A stretch of 64,000 nucleotides of DNA from Roseiarcus sp963784805 (GCA_963784805.1 CAWASR010000006.1:1-64000), one strand, 5' to 3'; counted from the stretch's first letter, positions 16,890 through 26,041 are shown. A program made the numbers and translations. The notes: a model not told the origin generated them from the sequence alone.

Positions 16890-18693
16890 ATGACCGGTCT
16901 CGAACCAATTCCCTATACCGACGCCAAAATCCGCGCGATCCTCGAGCGGGTGAGGACGATCGCCATGGTCGGCGCCTCGCCGAACTGGAACCGGCCGAGC
17001 TACTTCGTCATGAAGTATCTGCAGGGGAAGGGTTATCGCGTGATCCCGGTCAATCCGGCCATCGCCGGCCGGACCCTGCTGGGAGAAGAAGTCCACGCGT
17101 CGCTGGGCGACATCCCGGACGAGGTCGACATGGTGGACATGTTCCGCGGCGCGGAGGAAGCGCCCGGCGTTGTCGCCGACGCGATTGCGATCGGCGCCAA
17201 GGTCGTGTGGATGCAATTGGGCATTCGCGACGATGCAGCGGCGGCGGCCGCCGAGGCCGCCGGGATCGAAGTCATCATGAACCGCTGCCCGAAGATCGAA
17301 TTCGGGCGGCTCGGCGGCGAATTGTCCTGGAGCGGCGTCAACAGCGGCATCATCCGCAACCGCCCCCCGGCGCCGCCGCTGCCGCGCCGGATCAAGAGCC
17401 GCCCCGCGCCGCCCCGCGACCTCAAATACGGCTTCGAAACCCTCGCGATCCATGCCGGCGCGGCGCCCGACCCGACGACCGGCGCGCGCTCGACCCCGAT
17501 CTATCAGACGACGGCTTACGTGTTCGAGGATGTCGACCATGCCGCCTCGCTCTTCAATCTCCACAATTTCGGTTACATCTATTCCCGTCTGACCAACCCG
17601 ACCGTCGCGGTGCTGGAGGAACGGGTCGCGGCTCTCGAGGGCGGCCGCGCCGCGGTCGCCGCCGCGTCGGGGCACGCGGCGCAGTTCCTGGTCTTCTTCA
17701 CGCTGATGGAGCCAGGCGACGAATTCGTCGCCTCGCGCAACCTCTACGGCGGCTCGCTCACGCAATTCGGGCTGTCGTTCAAGAAGCTCGGCTGGTTCTG
17801 CCGTTTCGTCGATCCGGCCGAACCGGAGAATTTCCGCAAGGCGCTGACTCCGAAGTGCAAGGCGATCTTCATCGAGAACCTCGCCAACCCCGGCGGCATT
17901 GTCGTCGACATTGAGCGCGTCGCGGACATTGCCCATGAGGCGGGCGTTCCGCTGATCGTGGACAACACGCTGGCGACCCCGTACCTGTGCCGACCGATCG
18001 AGCACGGCGCCGACATCGTCGTGCATTCAACCACGAAGTTTCTGTCGGGCCATGGAAACGCGCTCGGCGGAGTCGTGGTCGAGTCGGGAAAGTTCGACTG
18101 GTCGCGGGGCGGCCGCTTTCCGTCGCTGACCGACCCGGAACCGGCGTATCACGGACTCGAGATTCTTCGAGAATTTTGGCGATTTCGCCTTCACGACCAA
18201 GGCGCGGGCGGTGGCGCTGCGCGATTTCGGCCCCGCGCTCTCGCCGATGAACGCCTTCCTCACGATCACGGGCATCGAAACGCTGCACGTGCGGATGGAG
18301 CGGCACGTCGAGAATGCGCGTAAGGTCGCTGAATTCCTGGCGCGGCGTCCCGAGGTCGCCTGGGTGTCCTACGCTGGCCTCAAGGACAGCCCGCACTACG
18401 ATCTTGCGCAAAAATATCTGCCGAAAGGGGCGGGCGCGGTGTTCACGTTCGGCGTCAGGGGCGGGTATGAGGCCGGCGTCAGGCTGGTCGAGAACGTGGC
18501 GCTATTCTCGCACCTTGCGAACATCGGCGACACGCGCAGCCTGATCTTGCACCCGGCCTCGACCACCCACCGCCAGTTGACCGAGGAACAGCGAGTGCTG
18601 GCCGGCGCCGGGGATGACGTCATTCGCCTGTCAATCGGGTTGGAGACGGCCGAAGACCTGATCCGCGACCTCGAACAGGCGCTGGCGGCGTGA
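16890..18693 (+). pseudogene. CoA-binding domain fused to O-acetylhomoserine sulfhydrylase (MetY), frameshifted
   Basis: Residues 1-150 form a CoA-binding Rossmann domain of the YccU type (TIAMVGASPNWNRPSYFVMKYL, later VWMQLGIRDD). A proline/arginine linker leads in frame into a complete MetY-like PLP enzyme (GFETLAIHAGAAPDP, S-R-x-x-N-P-T, PLP lysine in HSTTKFLSGHG), which would make homocysteine from O-acetylhomoserine and sulfide. Near 18162 one extra A breaks the frame: codons before it give YHGLE, and the next frame resumes E-N-F-G-D-F-A-F-T-T-K through to the normal C terminus at 18693. Corrected length is about 600 residues. It is either a recent null allele or a sequencing error. No stop separates the two domains. 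Confidence 0.85.
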
Positions 18694-18737
18694 CGATGCT
18701 CGTCGCCGCGGCGGCGGCGTCGAAGCGACCGCGTTCT

Positions 18738-18797
18738 CGAACGACAAGAAGCTCGAGAGCCCCGGAAAGAAGCGCGACAACGCTCCGCAGTGAGGGT
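18738..18797 (+). repeat. Degraded copy of the pccB 3' end
   Basis: Aligned without gaps to 12258-12317, 45 of 54 bases from the CAAGAAGCTCGAG core through the stop match the end of pccB. The encoded tail reads K-K-L-E-S-P-G-K-K-R-D-N-A-P-Q-stop, against K-K-L-E-N-P-W-K-K-H-D-N-I-P-L-stop. No frame links it to a full carboxyltransferase. It lies just after the metY stop. Confidence 0.85.
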
Positions 18798-18834
18798 CCG
18801 ACGCGGTCGCGCTGGCGGCAATCGGCGCTGCAGG

Positions 18835-19191
18835 CCCTGGCTCGACGACGTCGTTCGCGGCGAGGCGCAGTTCGGCGTCTCTCCGCTGGCGCTGAGCGCC
18901 GTGGCGCGGATCGTGAGCAACGCGCGTAACTTCGTTCACCCAAGCCCGATCGAGGAAGTTTTCGCCTATTGCGACAATCTTCTGAATCAGCCGCATTGCG
19001 AGGTCGTGCGGCCCGGCGCGCGGCACCGGACGATATTCACGCGGCTCTGCGTCCAATCGGGCGCTCGTGGGCGGATCGTGGCCGACGCCTGGTTCGCTGC
19101 GCTTGCGATCGAGCGCGGCTGCACATGGATCACCTACGATCGCGACTACGCCCGCTTTCGGCAATTGGACTGGCGGGAGCCGGCCCTGTGA
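18835..19191 (+). pseudogene. VapC-type PIN-domain toxin, 5'-truncated
   Basis: The frame encodes the last roughly 117 residues of a PIN-domain ribonuclease: W-L-D-D-V-V, G-V-S-P-L-A-L-S-A, then a middle D-A-W-F-A-A-L-A-I-E acidic motif and the C-terminal T-Y-D-R-D-Y-A-R-F of VapC. The N-terminal strand carrying the first catalytic aspartate (normally M-I-x-x-D-x-N-x-L) is missing. Upstream DNA is the pccB tail scrap instead. No vapB antitoxin gene precedes it. It is therefore a dead toxin remnant. A degraded copy of its own 3' end occurs at 22188-22253. Confidence 0.85.
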
Positions 19192-19236
19192 GCACCAGCG
19201 ACGCTTACTGCGGCCGACAGTCCTCTGGCGTGGACG

Positions 19237-19310
19237 CGGAAGGCGCGGCCGCGATCGTCTTCCGCGCCGACGTCAACGATGTCGCCAGGATCGTCGCTCG
19301 CTTCCTGGTG
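19237..19310 (+). repeat. Carboxyltransferase (PccB-like) coding scrap
   Basis: A 24-codon stretch reads D-A-E-G-A-A-A-I-V-F-R-A-D-V-N-D-V-A-R-I-V-A-R. It lines up with G-A-K-G-A-V-E-I-I-F-R-S-D-I-N-D-P-A-K-I-A-E-R of pccB (near 12070-12141). It is more diverged than the other scraps and could come from a different homologue. It ends at the 3' end of the antiporter gene on the other strand. Confidence 0.6.
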
Positions 19311-19320
19311 AAAAGAATTT

Positions 19321-21828
19321 CTATAGCGCCGCCGCCCGCGCGTCAGGCCTGTTCACCGACAATCGCGCATCCGCGATCTGATTGATCTTGAAACGGACGT
19401 CGTCGTTGTCGCGCATGAAGCGATCGAAGTCGGCCTTGCGCAGCGCCAGCAGCCGGCAATAGGTCAGGGCCTTCACGTCGGCCTGGCGCGGGGCTCCCGT
19501 GAGCAGGGCCATCTCGCCGAAGACGTCGCCGCTGCCAAGGGGAATGCGGCGGTCGGAAAAGATCACCTCCGCCGCCCCGGAGGCGATGAAGAACACCGCG
19601 TCTCCGCGCTCGCCCTTGCGCACGATCAACTCGTTGGGCACGGTGAAGCGAGGCCGCAGAAGCTTCTGCACCCTGTCCAGCTGCCGGTCGTCGAGGCCGG
19701 CGAACAGGTCGAGGCGCGCGACCAGATGGTGCGTATCGAGACCCATGTCGAAGCGCGGCCGAGCCTCGGCGTCCTGGGCCTCGGCGACGTTGCTCGTGAG
19801 GTCCCGGTAGACCTCGGAAGCGATCAGTCCTTCCTCGTACAGCGCTTGGTAGCGCCCCATTTCGCGGCGCAATGCGGATTGGCGCAAAATTCTCGCTTCG
19901 AGCGCGGCGGCGTAATCCGGATATTGGCGGCGCAGAGCGTCGAGCGCGGACTTGGTCTGCTCGAGGCGAGCCTTGAGAATGCCGTCGATGAGCGCGCCGA
20001 TGCGCTCCCCGAAGATCGAGCGCGAGCGTGTGGCGGCGCCGCCGGCAAGCTCCTGGATCAGCAGCCGCGTCACCAGCAGGGTTTCGAAACGGTCGCCGAG
20101 ACGATCCGCGAGAAACCGGCGGACGCCGAAGCGTCGATAGAAGAAATAGGCGGTCCGGAACGAAAGCGGAAAGGCGAGCGCCGCCTCGGCGGCGCGTTTG
20201 TAGCCAAGTCGCCCTCCGCTCCTTGCCCGCTCGACAAGGGCTTCCGCATTGCGCATCAGCCCCTGCAACGCGGCGGGCGAGGCGGCACGTCGCGCCAGCG
20301 TCTCGAGGACGAGCATCCGTTCCTGGTTTCCGAGCGCGACCAGCGCGACCGTCAGCCGCTCGCGCTCGGTCAGCTCGTCCTCTTCGGCCGCGTCGCGAAC
20401 GCCGGCCGCCTTCGTCCAGGCCTCATACGGCGCCAGCGCGCTCGCAACGGCGGCCGGATGCAGATCGAAGTCCCGAGCGGTCTTGGCGATCATCTCGCTC
20501 GTGTCGGCATATGACAGCTCGAGCACGCGGTCTCGCAACAGCTGATCGATCGGCGACAGGCGATCGAGCCCGAGTAGATGAATGACCGCCCGCAGGCTTG
20601 GGCCATTGACAAGCAGCGTGAACATCACAAGGCCGGTCGCGAGCACCGCGACGAAGTGACGCACGCCGTCCGGCAACGCGGGATTTTCAGTGACCGAGAG
20701 CGCCAGCACCAGCGTCAGCGCGCCCCTGAGCCCGCCCCAGGCGATCGCGAGTTTGTACTCGGTGCTGATCGGCTGGGTCAGTCTGGACAAGCTCAGCATC
20801 GGCAACAGCAGGAACAGCACCGCCAGGCGGGCGCCGAACGCCGCCGCGATAAGGACCGCCACCAAGGCCAGGTCGCGGAAATGTACGTGGAACAGCAGCC
20901 TTGGAATCAGGATCGAGGCCAGCAGGAACACCAGCGAGTGCCCCCAAAACGCTATCTGCTCCCAGAGATCGGTGAGGAACGTCCAGTTGTAAGGCGCGAT
21001 GCGGGTCCGTCCAAAGGCGCTGACCGTCATGCCGGCCGCCAGGACGGCCACCACTCCGGAAACGTGTATGGCGCGCTCGGCCGCGATGAAGGTCAGATAG
21101 GCGAGGGCGACCGTCAGCGTCCCTTCGGCCAGCCGGTCGTCGCGCGTCCACGGTATGATTTGCAAGAAAACGCGGCCGGCGAGCGCTCCAAGCGCGGCGC
21201 CGCCGAGGAAGGAGCGGACGAACTCGACCGCGGCGGTTGCGACGTCGGGCTGGCGTCCCGAGACGATGATCCCGAGCAGGACCGCGTAGAGCACGAACGC
21301 AGCCGCGTCGTTGAGAAGCGCTTCGCCCTCCACGAGCCGGGTCAGGCGGCCGGGGGTTCCGACCTCGCGGAAGATCGCGATGACCGCGGCGGGGTCGGTG
21401 GTCGAGACCACCGCGCCGAGCAGCAGGCAGACGACGAGCGGCAACCCGGCGAACGGCCAAAGCGCCACGCCGACGACCGCGGCGGTGACGACCGTCGCGA
21501 TGACCGCGAGCATCAGGATCGGCGCCGCATCCTCGAGAATGCGGCGTACGTCGCTCGTGAACGCCGCTTCGAAGATCAGCAACGGCAGGAATACGTAGAT
21601 GAACGTTTCGGAACCCAGGGGCAGATCGGCGAACAGCCTCGCGATCTCGCCGAATCGCGGCGAGAGCGGCGTGTGCAGAAGAACGGCCGAGACCGCGCCG
21701 ATCGCCCCTCCGATCACCGCGAGGAGGACCACCGGCGCCAATTTCAGCCGCCCGGCGAGCGGCTGGCTCAGGGCCACAACGACCAGCAAGGTCGCGAAAA
21801 CGGCCAGAACGAGGACGATGTCGAGCAT
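19321..21828 (-). CDS. CPA1 Na+(K+)/H+ antiporter with C-terminal cyclic-nucleotide-binding domain
   Basis: This 835-residue inner-membrane exchanger has about 12 TM helices in residues 1-420, with the CPA1 motifs F-L-P-L-L-I-F-E-A-A-F, S-T-T-D-P-A-A-V, E-G-E-A-L-L-N-D-A-A and A-W-G-G-L-R-G-A-L. A long cytoplasmic helical region follows (425-690), then a cNMP-binding-like domain (about 690-815: F-A-G-L-D-D, E-L-I-V-R-K-G-E-R-G-D, G-S-G-D-V-F-G-E-M-A-L-L-T-G-A-P-R). The layout matches the plant SOS1/bacterial NhaP-CNBD type used for pH and salt homeostasis. It is flanked on both sides by vapC 3' ends. Confidence 0.9.
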   Translation of the reverse strand: MLDIVLVLAVFATLLVVVALSQPLAGRLKLAPVVLLAVIGGAIGAVSAVLLHTPLSPRFGEIARLFADLPLGSETFIYVFLPLLIFEAAFTSDVRRILEDAAPILMLAVIATVVTAAVVGVALWPFAGLPLVVCLLLGAVVSTTDPAAVIAIFREVGTPGRLTRLVEGEALLNDAAAFVLYAVLLGIIVSGRQPDVATAAVEFVRSFLGGAALGALAGRVFLQIIPWTRDDRLAEGTLTVALAYLTFIAAERAIHVSGVVAVLAAGMTVSAFGRTRIAPYNWTFLTDLWEQIAFWGHSLVFLLASILIPRLLFHVHFRDLALVAVLIAAAFGARLAVLFLLLPMLSLSRLTQPISTEYKLAIAWGGLRGALTLVLALSVTENPALPDGVRHFVAVLATGLVMFTLLVNGPSLRAVIHLLGLDRLSPIDQLLRDRVLELSYADTSEMIAKTARDFDLHPAAVASALAPYEAWTKAAGVRDAAEEDELTERERLTVALVALGNQERMLVLETLARRAASPAALQGLMRNAEALVERARSGGRLGYKRAAEAALAFPLSFRTAYFFYRRFGVRRFLADRLGDRFETLLVTRLLIQELAGGAATRSRSIFGERIGALIDGILKARLEQTKSALDALRRQYPDYAAALEARILRQSALRREMGRYQALYEEGLIASEVYRDLTSNVAEAQDAEARPRFDMGLDTHHLVARLDLFAGLDDRQLDRVQKLLRPRFTVPNELIVRKGERGDAVFFIASGAAEVIFSDRRIPLGSGDVFGEMALLTGAPRQADVKALTYCRLLALRKADFDRFMRDNDDVRFKINQIADARLSVNRPDARAAAL

Positions 21829-22187
21829 AGCTCCGTGGTCCGTAGGGCGCCCGCCAGCGCGAGAACAGTGCGGTTATCCGAGCATCGTCCAACAAAAAAT
21901 ACCGAGATCCGCCCAAGTGCCGCCCCACGACGGTCGAGCTTGTCGACGTTGGCGGACTTTGGCAAGCTCTTCACTCCGGGAGCCCGTGAATGCGGGCCAA
22001 CGCGGTTTGTCTCGTCGGTCGCCAGCGTAAGAATAATGGCTCTTCATCTCCGCTGGCTGTTCATGCGGCGCGAGACAAATGGAACTCCCGGTATGGTCAA
22101 CGTGACGGGCGGCGGCCACAGTTCCGCCATCGCCAGCCAGGCCGTTAGCGACGTGTATCAAGTTATGGCTTCCGGCGCGGTTAGGCC
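21829..22187. other. Intergenic region upstream of the antiporter gene
   Basis: About 360 bp contain the antiporter promoter region and, further out, DNA without a supported gene that leads into the vapC tail copy. The long plus-strand frame crossing it is a shadow of the antiporter gene. Confidence 0.4.
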
Positions 22188-22253
22188 TGGATCGCTTACG
22201 ATCGCGACTATGCCCGATTTCCGCAATTGGACTGGCGAACGCTGGCGCCGTGA
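22188..22253 (+). repeat. Degraded copy of the vapC 3' end
   Basis: Sixty-six bp align without gaps to 19126-19191 with 55 matches. The translation is W-I-A-Y-D-R-D-Y-A-R-F-P-Q-L-D-W-R-T-L-A-P-stop, the last 21 residues of a PIN-domain toxin. Nothing recognisable of the rest of the gene lies upstream. Confidence 0.88.
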
Positions 22254-22308
22254 GTTTCCACCGTCGCCCCATCGGCCCCGAACGCTCGAGCCCCTGGCCG
22301 ACGGCGCG

Positions 22309-22345
22309 CGCAAAAAAAAGACCGCCCGAGGGCGGTCTTTCGCAA
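22309..22345 (-). terminator. Rho-independent terminator of the PEP-CTERM gene
   Basis: A 10-bp stem (AAAGACCGCC with GGCGGTCTTT, 4-nt loop) is followed on the minus strand by a run of eight T. It lies about 20 bp past the stop of the gene at 22366-23028. Confidence 0.9.
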
Positions 22346-22365
22346 GTTTGATTTCCAACGCGGGC

Positions 22366-23028
22366 TTACGCGGAGACGATCGATAGATCGCTCTTGCGCG
22401 AGCGGCGGAAGGCGGCGAAGCCGAGCCCGGCGAAGCCGAGCAGCATCATCGCCCAGGTCGACGGTTCGGGAACACTGCCCGCGAACGTGTGGAGCAGGAC
22501 ATTGTCGCCGCCCGTGGCATTCGGCGAGTTACCGTAGAAGAAGTCGTAGTACTTATAGCCGCCCGTCAGGCTGTGCACGCTCTGGTCGTTCGTTCCAGTC
22601 AGCAGGAACGACAGCGACGCGCCAACCCCCGTATCGTTCGAGCCGTAGACGTTCCAATTTTCGCCACCGGTGGAGCTGCCCATCGAGAAGTTGTAGCCGC
22701 TCACGCCAAGGGCCGACGCGGCGCTGACGTCGATCTGGACCAGGGTCACCCCCCAGATTTCGCCATTGCCCGAGGGGTCGCTGTTGATGCCGAGCCCAAT
22801 TTCGTTCCCACCAGCGTTCTTGCCGTACAACGCGGTAGGGGTCCAGCTCGTATCGTTTGTGAAACCTGACGCGGTAATGGTGTAGGGGCCGGTGGTGTAT
22901 GCCTGAGTAGTGCCCAGAGTGCCGGTCGGCGCACTCAAATTCCAATTGACGACCGTCGCGCTTGCCGGCGCAGCGCCCATGAGCGCGAGGGCCGTTGCTC
23001 CCATCGCGAGGTATTTAAGAGTCCCCAT
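22366..23028 (-). CDS. PEPxxWA-CTERM sorting-domain protein
   Basis: This 220-residue exported protein has a signal peptide (MGTLKYLAMGATALALMGAAPASA) and a glycine/serine/asparagine-rich body with few charged residues, as in surface or matrix proteins. The C-terminal sorting signal V-P-E-P-S-T-W-A-M-M is followed by a hydrophobic helix (LLGFAGLGFAAF) and a basic end (RRSRK). This tripartite tail is read by the exosortase/PEP-CTERM system, which often accompanies exopolysaccharide production. An EPS locus lies at the far end of this window, but no exosortase gene is in view. A strong terminator follows. Confidence 0.92.
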   Translation of the reverse strand: MGTLKYLAMGATALALMGAAPASATVVNWNLSAPTGTLGTTQAYTTGPYTITASGFTNDTSWTPTALYGKNAGGNEIGLGINSDPSGNGEIWGVTLVQIDVSAASALGVSGYNFSMGSSTGGENWNVYGSNDTGVGASLSFLLTGTNDQSVHSLTGGYKYYDFFYGNSPNATGGDNVLLHTFAGSVPEPSTWAMMLLGFAGLGFAAFRRSRKSDLSIVSA

Positions 23029-23545
23029 TGTCGTCGTTCTCCTGTTTCAGGAAACGCCAGCTGCGCTGGCGCCAGTCCCCGTTGGGCCGTACGACCGAAT
23101 CTTCACCGCCAAGATCTCGTAGTCCCGACCCCGGAGTCACAATCACTCAGTTGCATTTTGATGTCAAGTCGATTTTGGGCAGGTCGCTGCGGAAGCTAAT
23201 CGGAGCAAAAGACGTTTCACAGAAGTCCCTGGCGTTGGCGACGTCCGCCGCAACGTCAAGCGTCTGGGATTGTGCGCCGTTTTTCTTGCTGCAGCGCTGC
23301 ATCCATCGTTGTCGAGCCGTCGGATGCACAATTTTTGGCGTGCGTCGGCGCTTCGAAGCCAGGACCGTCGGCTGAATCGCTACGACAGCGCAAACGCCCC
23401 GCTTGGGGCATGGCTGGCCGCGCGCCCCCGCATCGCCCTTGGCGCGGGCGGGGACACGATTCTCGCCGACCCATTGGCTCTCGCGCGGTCGGCTTCGCCC
23501 CAGGGCGAATTCGTATCATCCGCGGACGCCGTTTCAATTCGACCC
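23029..23545. other. Intergenic stretch of about 0.5 kb
   Basis: This contains the promoter region of the PEP-CTERM gene (AT-richer near 23150) and otherwise nothing I can support. Open frames here read as out-of-frame extensions of the neighbouring SGNH fragment. Confidence 0.4.
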
Positions 23546-23825
23546 TCAGCCCGCCAATACGCCCCGCCGCGTCCGTTGGCCGGCGAAGCCGAGCCCGGCA
23601 AAGCCGATCAGCATCATCGCCCAGGTCGACGGCTCGGGGGTCGTAAGCGCATAGGCGAAATCGGCGGTAACGAGATGCCCGGCGGCGGTCGGATGCACCC
23701 CGTCCCAGAACAGATACGTGTTCTGGACGGCAGGATCGGTCGAGCAGAGCGTGCCGACGGCGATGCGTCCGACGGATCGGTCGATCAATTGCCACGCAGT
23801 CCCGCGCAGGACCCATCCTGCAACA
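23546..23825 (-). pseudogene. SGNH/GDSL hydrolase, C-terminal fragment with PEPxxWA-CTERM tail
   Basis: The frame encodes roughly the last 90 residues of an SGNH-type esterase: L-F-W-D-G-V-H-P-T-A-A-G-H carries the catalytic D-x-x-H pair, followed by T-P-E-P-S-T-W-A-M-M, a hydrophobic helix and a basic end, that is, a PEPxxWA sorting tail. It has no proper start, and its 5' side abuts a palindromic repeat at 23826. The matching N terminus (signal peptide and GDS motif) lies 2 kb away at 25769-25891 on the same strand. The two look like the ends of one broken gene. The middle, some 200 residues, is missing. Confidence 0.8.
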
Positions 23826-23974
23826 CCCCATCATCCTGAGCGCGCAGCCAGTTTGAGGCTACCGAAAGTGCGGCTTGGAGCCAGCCGAGACGAGGCCACG
23901 AAGCGGCCGTCTCGAAGCACGCCCCTGGGCGTACGTCGAGACGCCGACTTCGGCGACTCCTCAGCATGACGGGG
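23826..23974. repeat. Palindromic repeat element, about 149 bp
   Basis: The ends are 15-bp imperfect inverted repeats (CCCCATCATCCTGAG, and CTCAGCATGACGGGG at the right), matching at 13 of 15 positions. Inside are further palindromes, such as GTCTCGA with TCGAGAC around 23910-23942. The design (TCATCCTGAG...CTCAGGATGA) is that of a common intergenic repeat or non-autonomous element in this group of alphaproteobacteria. It sits between the SGNH fragment and the binding-protein pseudogene. Confidence 0.75.
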
Positions 23975-24019
23975 CGAGGAGAAGGGTTGTTGCGATAATG
24001 CGGAAACCCCGCAGACGCG

Positions 24020-24962
24020 CTATTGCTTCTTGCAAGTGTCGATAGTCTCTGGCGTACAGACATCGAGGCCGATAGTTACGGGGTCCGGCACCGATTTACC
24101 CTGAGACAGGTCATTCAGCAGATAAATTGCCTTGTACCAAGGTGAATGGCCGTTGCCCAACCTGGCGCTGGCTGAGGCCAGCCTCATCGCGTCCATCTGC
24201 ATGGGCAAAGTCTCGACAAACAGCATAATGAGATTGTGGTTATTGAGCCGGTCTTTATACTTCTCCATCAGCTCACGATAGGCTTTCACCTCCATTTCGG
24301 GGGCGCCGCCCGCGTCGAGAACTGCATCAATTTTCGGGTATTTGGCGAGCAGATCGGTGAGTTGGGTAATCGACAGCGCGAAATCGTCGTTGTTGTAGAG
24401 CGGACAGCCCTGGACCTGCTTCCATTTGTCGGCCGGCAGGGTCTCAACCATACCCTTGATGCGGTCGTAATTGGTCCGCTGCCGGGCCGCCAGTCTGGAT
24501 GCAGTAATTGCCCCCATTCGGGTTCAAGGCCAAGGCCTGCTAGGCGACCGAATGCCAACCTGCTCGTTGAGTACAGAGTAGGTTGCGCGCAGCCCCTGTC
24601 GGCGGGTAGCAGGTCGCTGTCCCAAGTCACGACGGGGATGTTGGCCTCCTTGGCGCGGGCCAGCACCTTGGCGATGGCGGGGGCATTGGCGGCCGAGACG
24701 CCAATGCCGTCGACGTGCTTGGTGATAAGGTCCTGGACGACCTGCACCTGCTCCTGCTCGGTGGCGTCGGCCGGGCCGATGAAGAGGCATTGCACGCCGC
24801 CGATTTCCTTGGCGGCCTTCAAACAGCCGTCGCGCGCCTGGTCGAAGAACGATTGTTCATCGCCATCGGAACCAGCGCGAAGACTTTGTCGTTGGCCTGC
24901 GCCGCCATGGGCTGGATGGTTCCGAGCAAAGCCGCCAAGGCGACTAGAGTTTTCATCATCAT
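24020..24962 (-). pseudogene. Sugar ABC transporter periplasmic binding protein (RbsB-like), multiply frameshifted
   Basis: A strong ribosome site (GGGAGGAAG) and ATG at 24962 open a signal peptide (MMMKTLVALAALLGTIQPM) that runs for about 35 residues before the frame is lost near 24855. A second frame continues the type-1 periplasmic-binding fold (D-G-C-L-K-A-A-K-E, later D-G-I-G-V-S-A-A-N and I-P-V-V-T-W-D-S-D). Frame changes near 24600 and 24520 lead to a third frame that finishes the protein (Y-D-R-I-K-G-M, D-A-V-L-D-A-G-G-A-P, D-V-C-T-P-E-T). At least three indels are needed to restore it. It would have bound a sugar such as ribose or xylose. The permease pseudogene is upstream. Confidence 0.85.
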
Positions 24963-25009
24963 AAGCTTCCTCCCTGGGTGCCGCCTGCTGCATCCGCAGG
25001 CGGATAGCG

Positions 25010-25768
25010 TCATTCGGCCGGTGTTCGGCGCGCGTGCTCGAGTAGGATCGCGCCCGCGATCACCAGTCCGACGAAGGTGCCCTGCCAATAGGGGTCGACC
25101 CCCGCCAACAGGAGCGCGTTGCGCACAATTTCGATGAGGGCGGCGCCGATGACCGCCGCATAGGGGATGCCGTAGCCGCCCATGAGGTCGGCGCCGCCGA
25201 TCACGGCGGCGGCAATGGCTGAAGTTCGTAGCCGACGCCGAGCGCGTGGTCACGGCGCCGAGCCAACCGCCAGGAGGATCGCTGCGACCCCGCCATAAGG
25301 TTGCTGATCGCGTAGACCGAAACCTTGACCCTCAGGACCGGGACGCCGGTCAGGAGCGCCGCCTGCTCGTTGCCGCCGATGGCGTAGACGTAGCGACCCC
25401 AGCTGGTGTGGCTCAGAGCGACCGAGATGATGACAGCCAGCACCGCCATTATGACCACCACGCTTGGGACGCCGAACAGGCTGCCACCGCCAAGCGCTCC
25501 GAAAAGCTTCTCGTCCGGGCCAAACTTGTAGACCATCTTGTTGTTGGACAACACCAGAGCCTGGCTGCGCGCCACCGACAGCATGATCAGCGTCACGATG
25601 AAGGGCGACAGCCTGAACCGGGCGATCGCATAGCCGTTGATCAAGCCGCAAAGGAGCGCGACCCCAAGGCCTGCGCCCGCACCGATCCACAGCGGATAGC
25701 CGGCCTGGAGCACCATCCCCGTCACGATGCCGACGAGTTCCATGACGGAACCGACCGTAAGCGGCATA
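25010..25768 (-). pseudogene. Sugar ABC transporter permease (RbsC-like), truncated and frameshifted
   Basis: The frame begins abruptly inside the family motif (L-T-V-G-S-V-M-E-L-V-G-I-V-T-G-M), with the first TM segments missing, and continues through N-G-Y-A-I-A-R-F-R-L-S-P-F-I-V-T-L to A-I-S-N-L-M-A-G. Indels near 25280 and 25210 then shift the frame, which resumes as M-I-G-G-A-D-L-M-G-G-Y-G-I-P-Y and ends at 25010. No ATPase gene is present. The 5' break coincides with the SGNH N-terminal fragment. The transporter is dead. Confidence 0.85.
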
Positions 25769-25891
25769 GAGATTGCCGGCGTCGGAGAGGCTGTCGCCGA
25801 ACGCGTACAGCGCCGTCAACGCCGACGCGGGCGCGCTGGCGCAGGCGAGAGACGCCGCCAAGACCGCCAGACCCAGCCGCATTTTCATCAT
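25769..25891 (-). pseudogene. SGNH/GDSL hydrolase, N-terminal fragment
   Basis: An ATG pair at 25891 with GGGAGGGA upstream opens a signal peptide (RLGLAVLAASLACASAPASA) followed by L-Y-A-F-G-D-S-L-S-D-A-G-N-L-Y, the block I motif with the nucleophilic serine of SGNH hydrolases. Sequence homology stops there, at the junction with permease DNA (about 25769). It pairs with the C-terminal fragment at 23546-23825 on the same strand. Confidence 0.85.
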
Positions 25892-26041
25892 TTATCCCTC
25901 CCGCTCCAGTCAAAAGACCGTACCCAGCGCGGCCGGATCCGGCATACCCATTCGGCAAGCTCTTCAATTCCTTTGGGTCATTTAGACGCCGACGCTGCGT
26001 CGTCAGGCGATCAGAAGGCAGCGCGCGCGTTCGTCTGCTCT

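Noticed and set aside
18790..19191. Complete vapC gene starting at GTG 18790
   Set aside because: The N-terminal part is not PIN-like (it overlaps the pccB tail scrap) and the first catalytic aspartate is absent.
20578..22386. 602-codon plus-strand frame
   Set aside because: It lies opposite the CPA1 antiporter gene, is rich in R, Q and D as expected for an antisense shadow, and has no domain or ribosome site.
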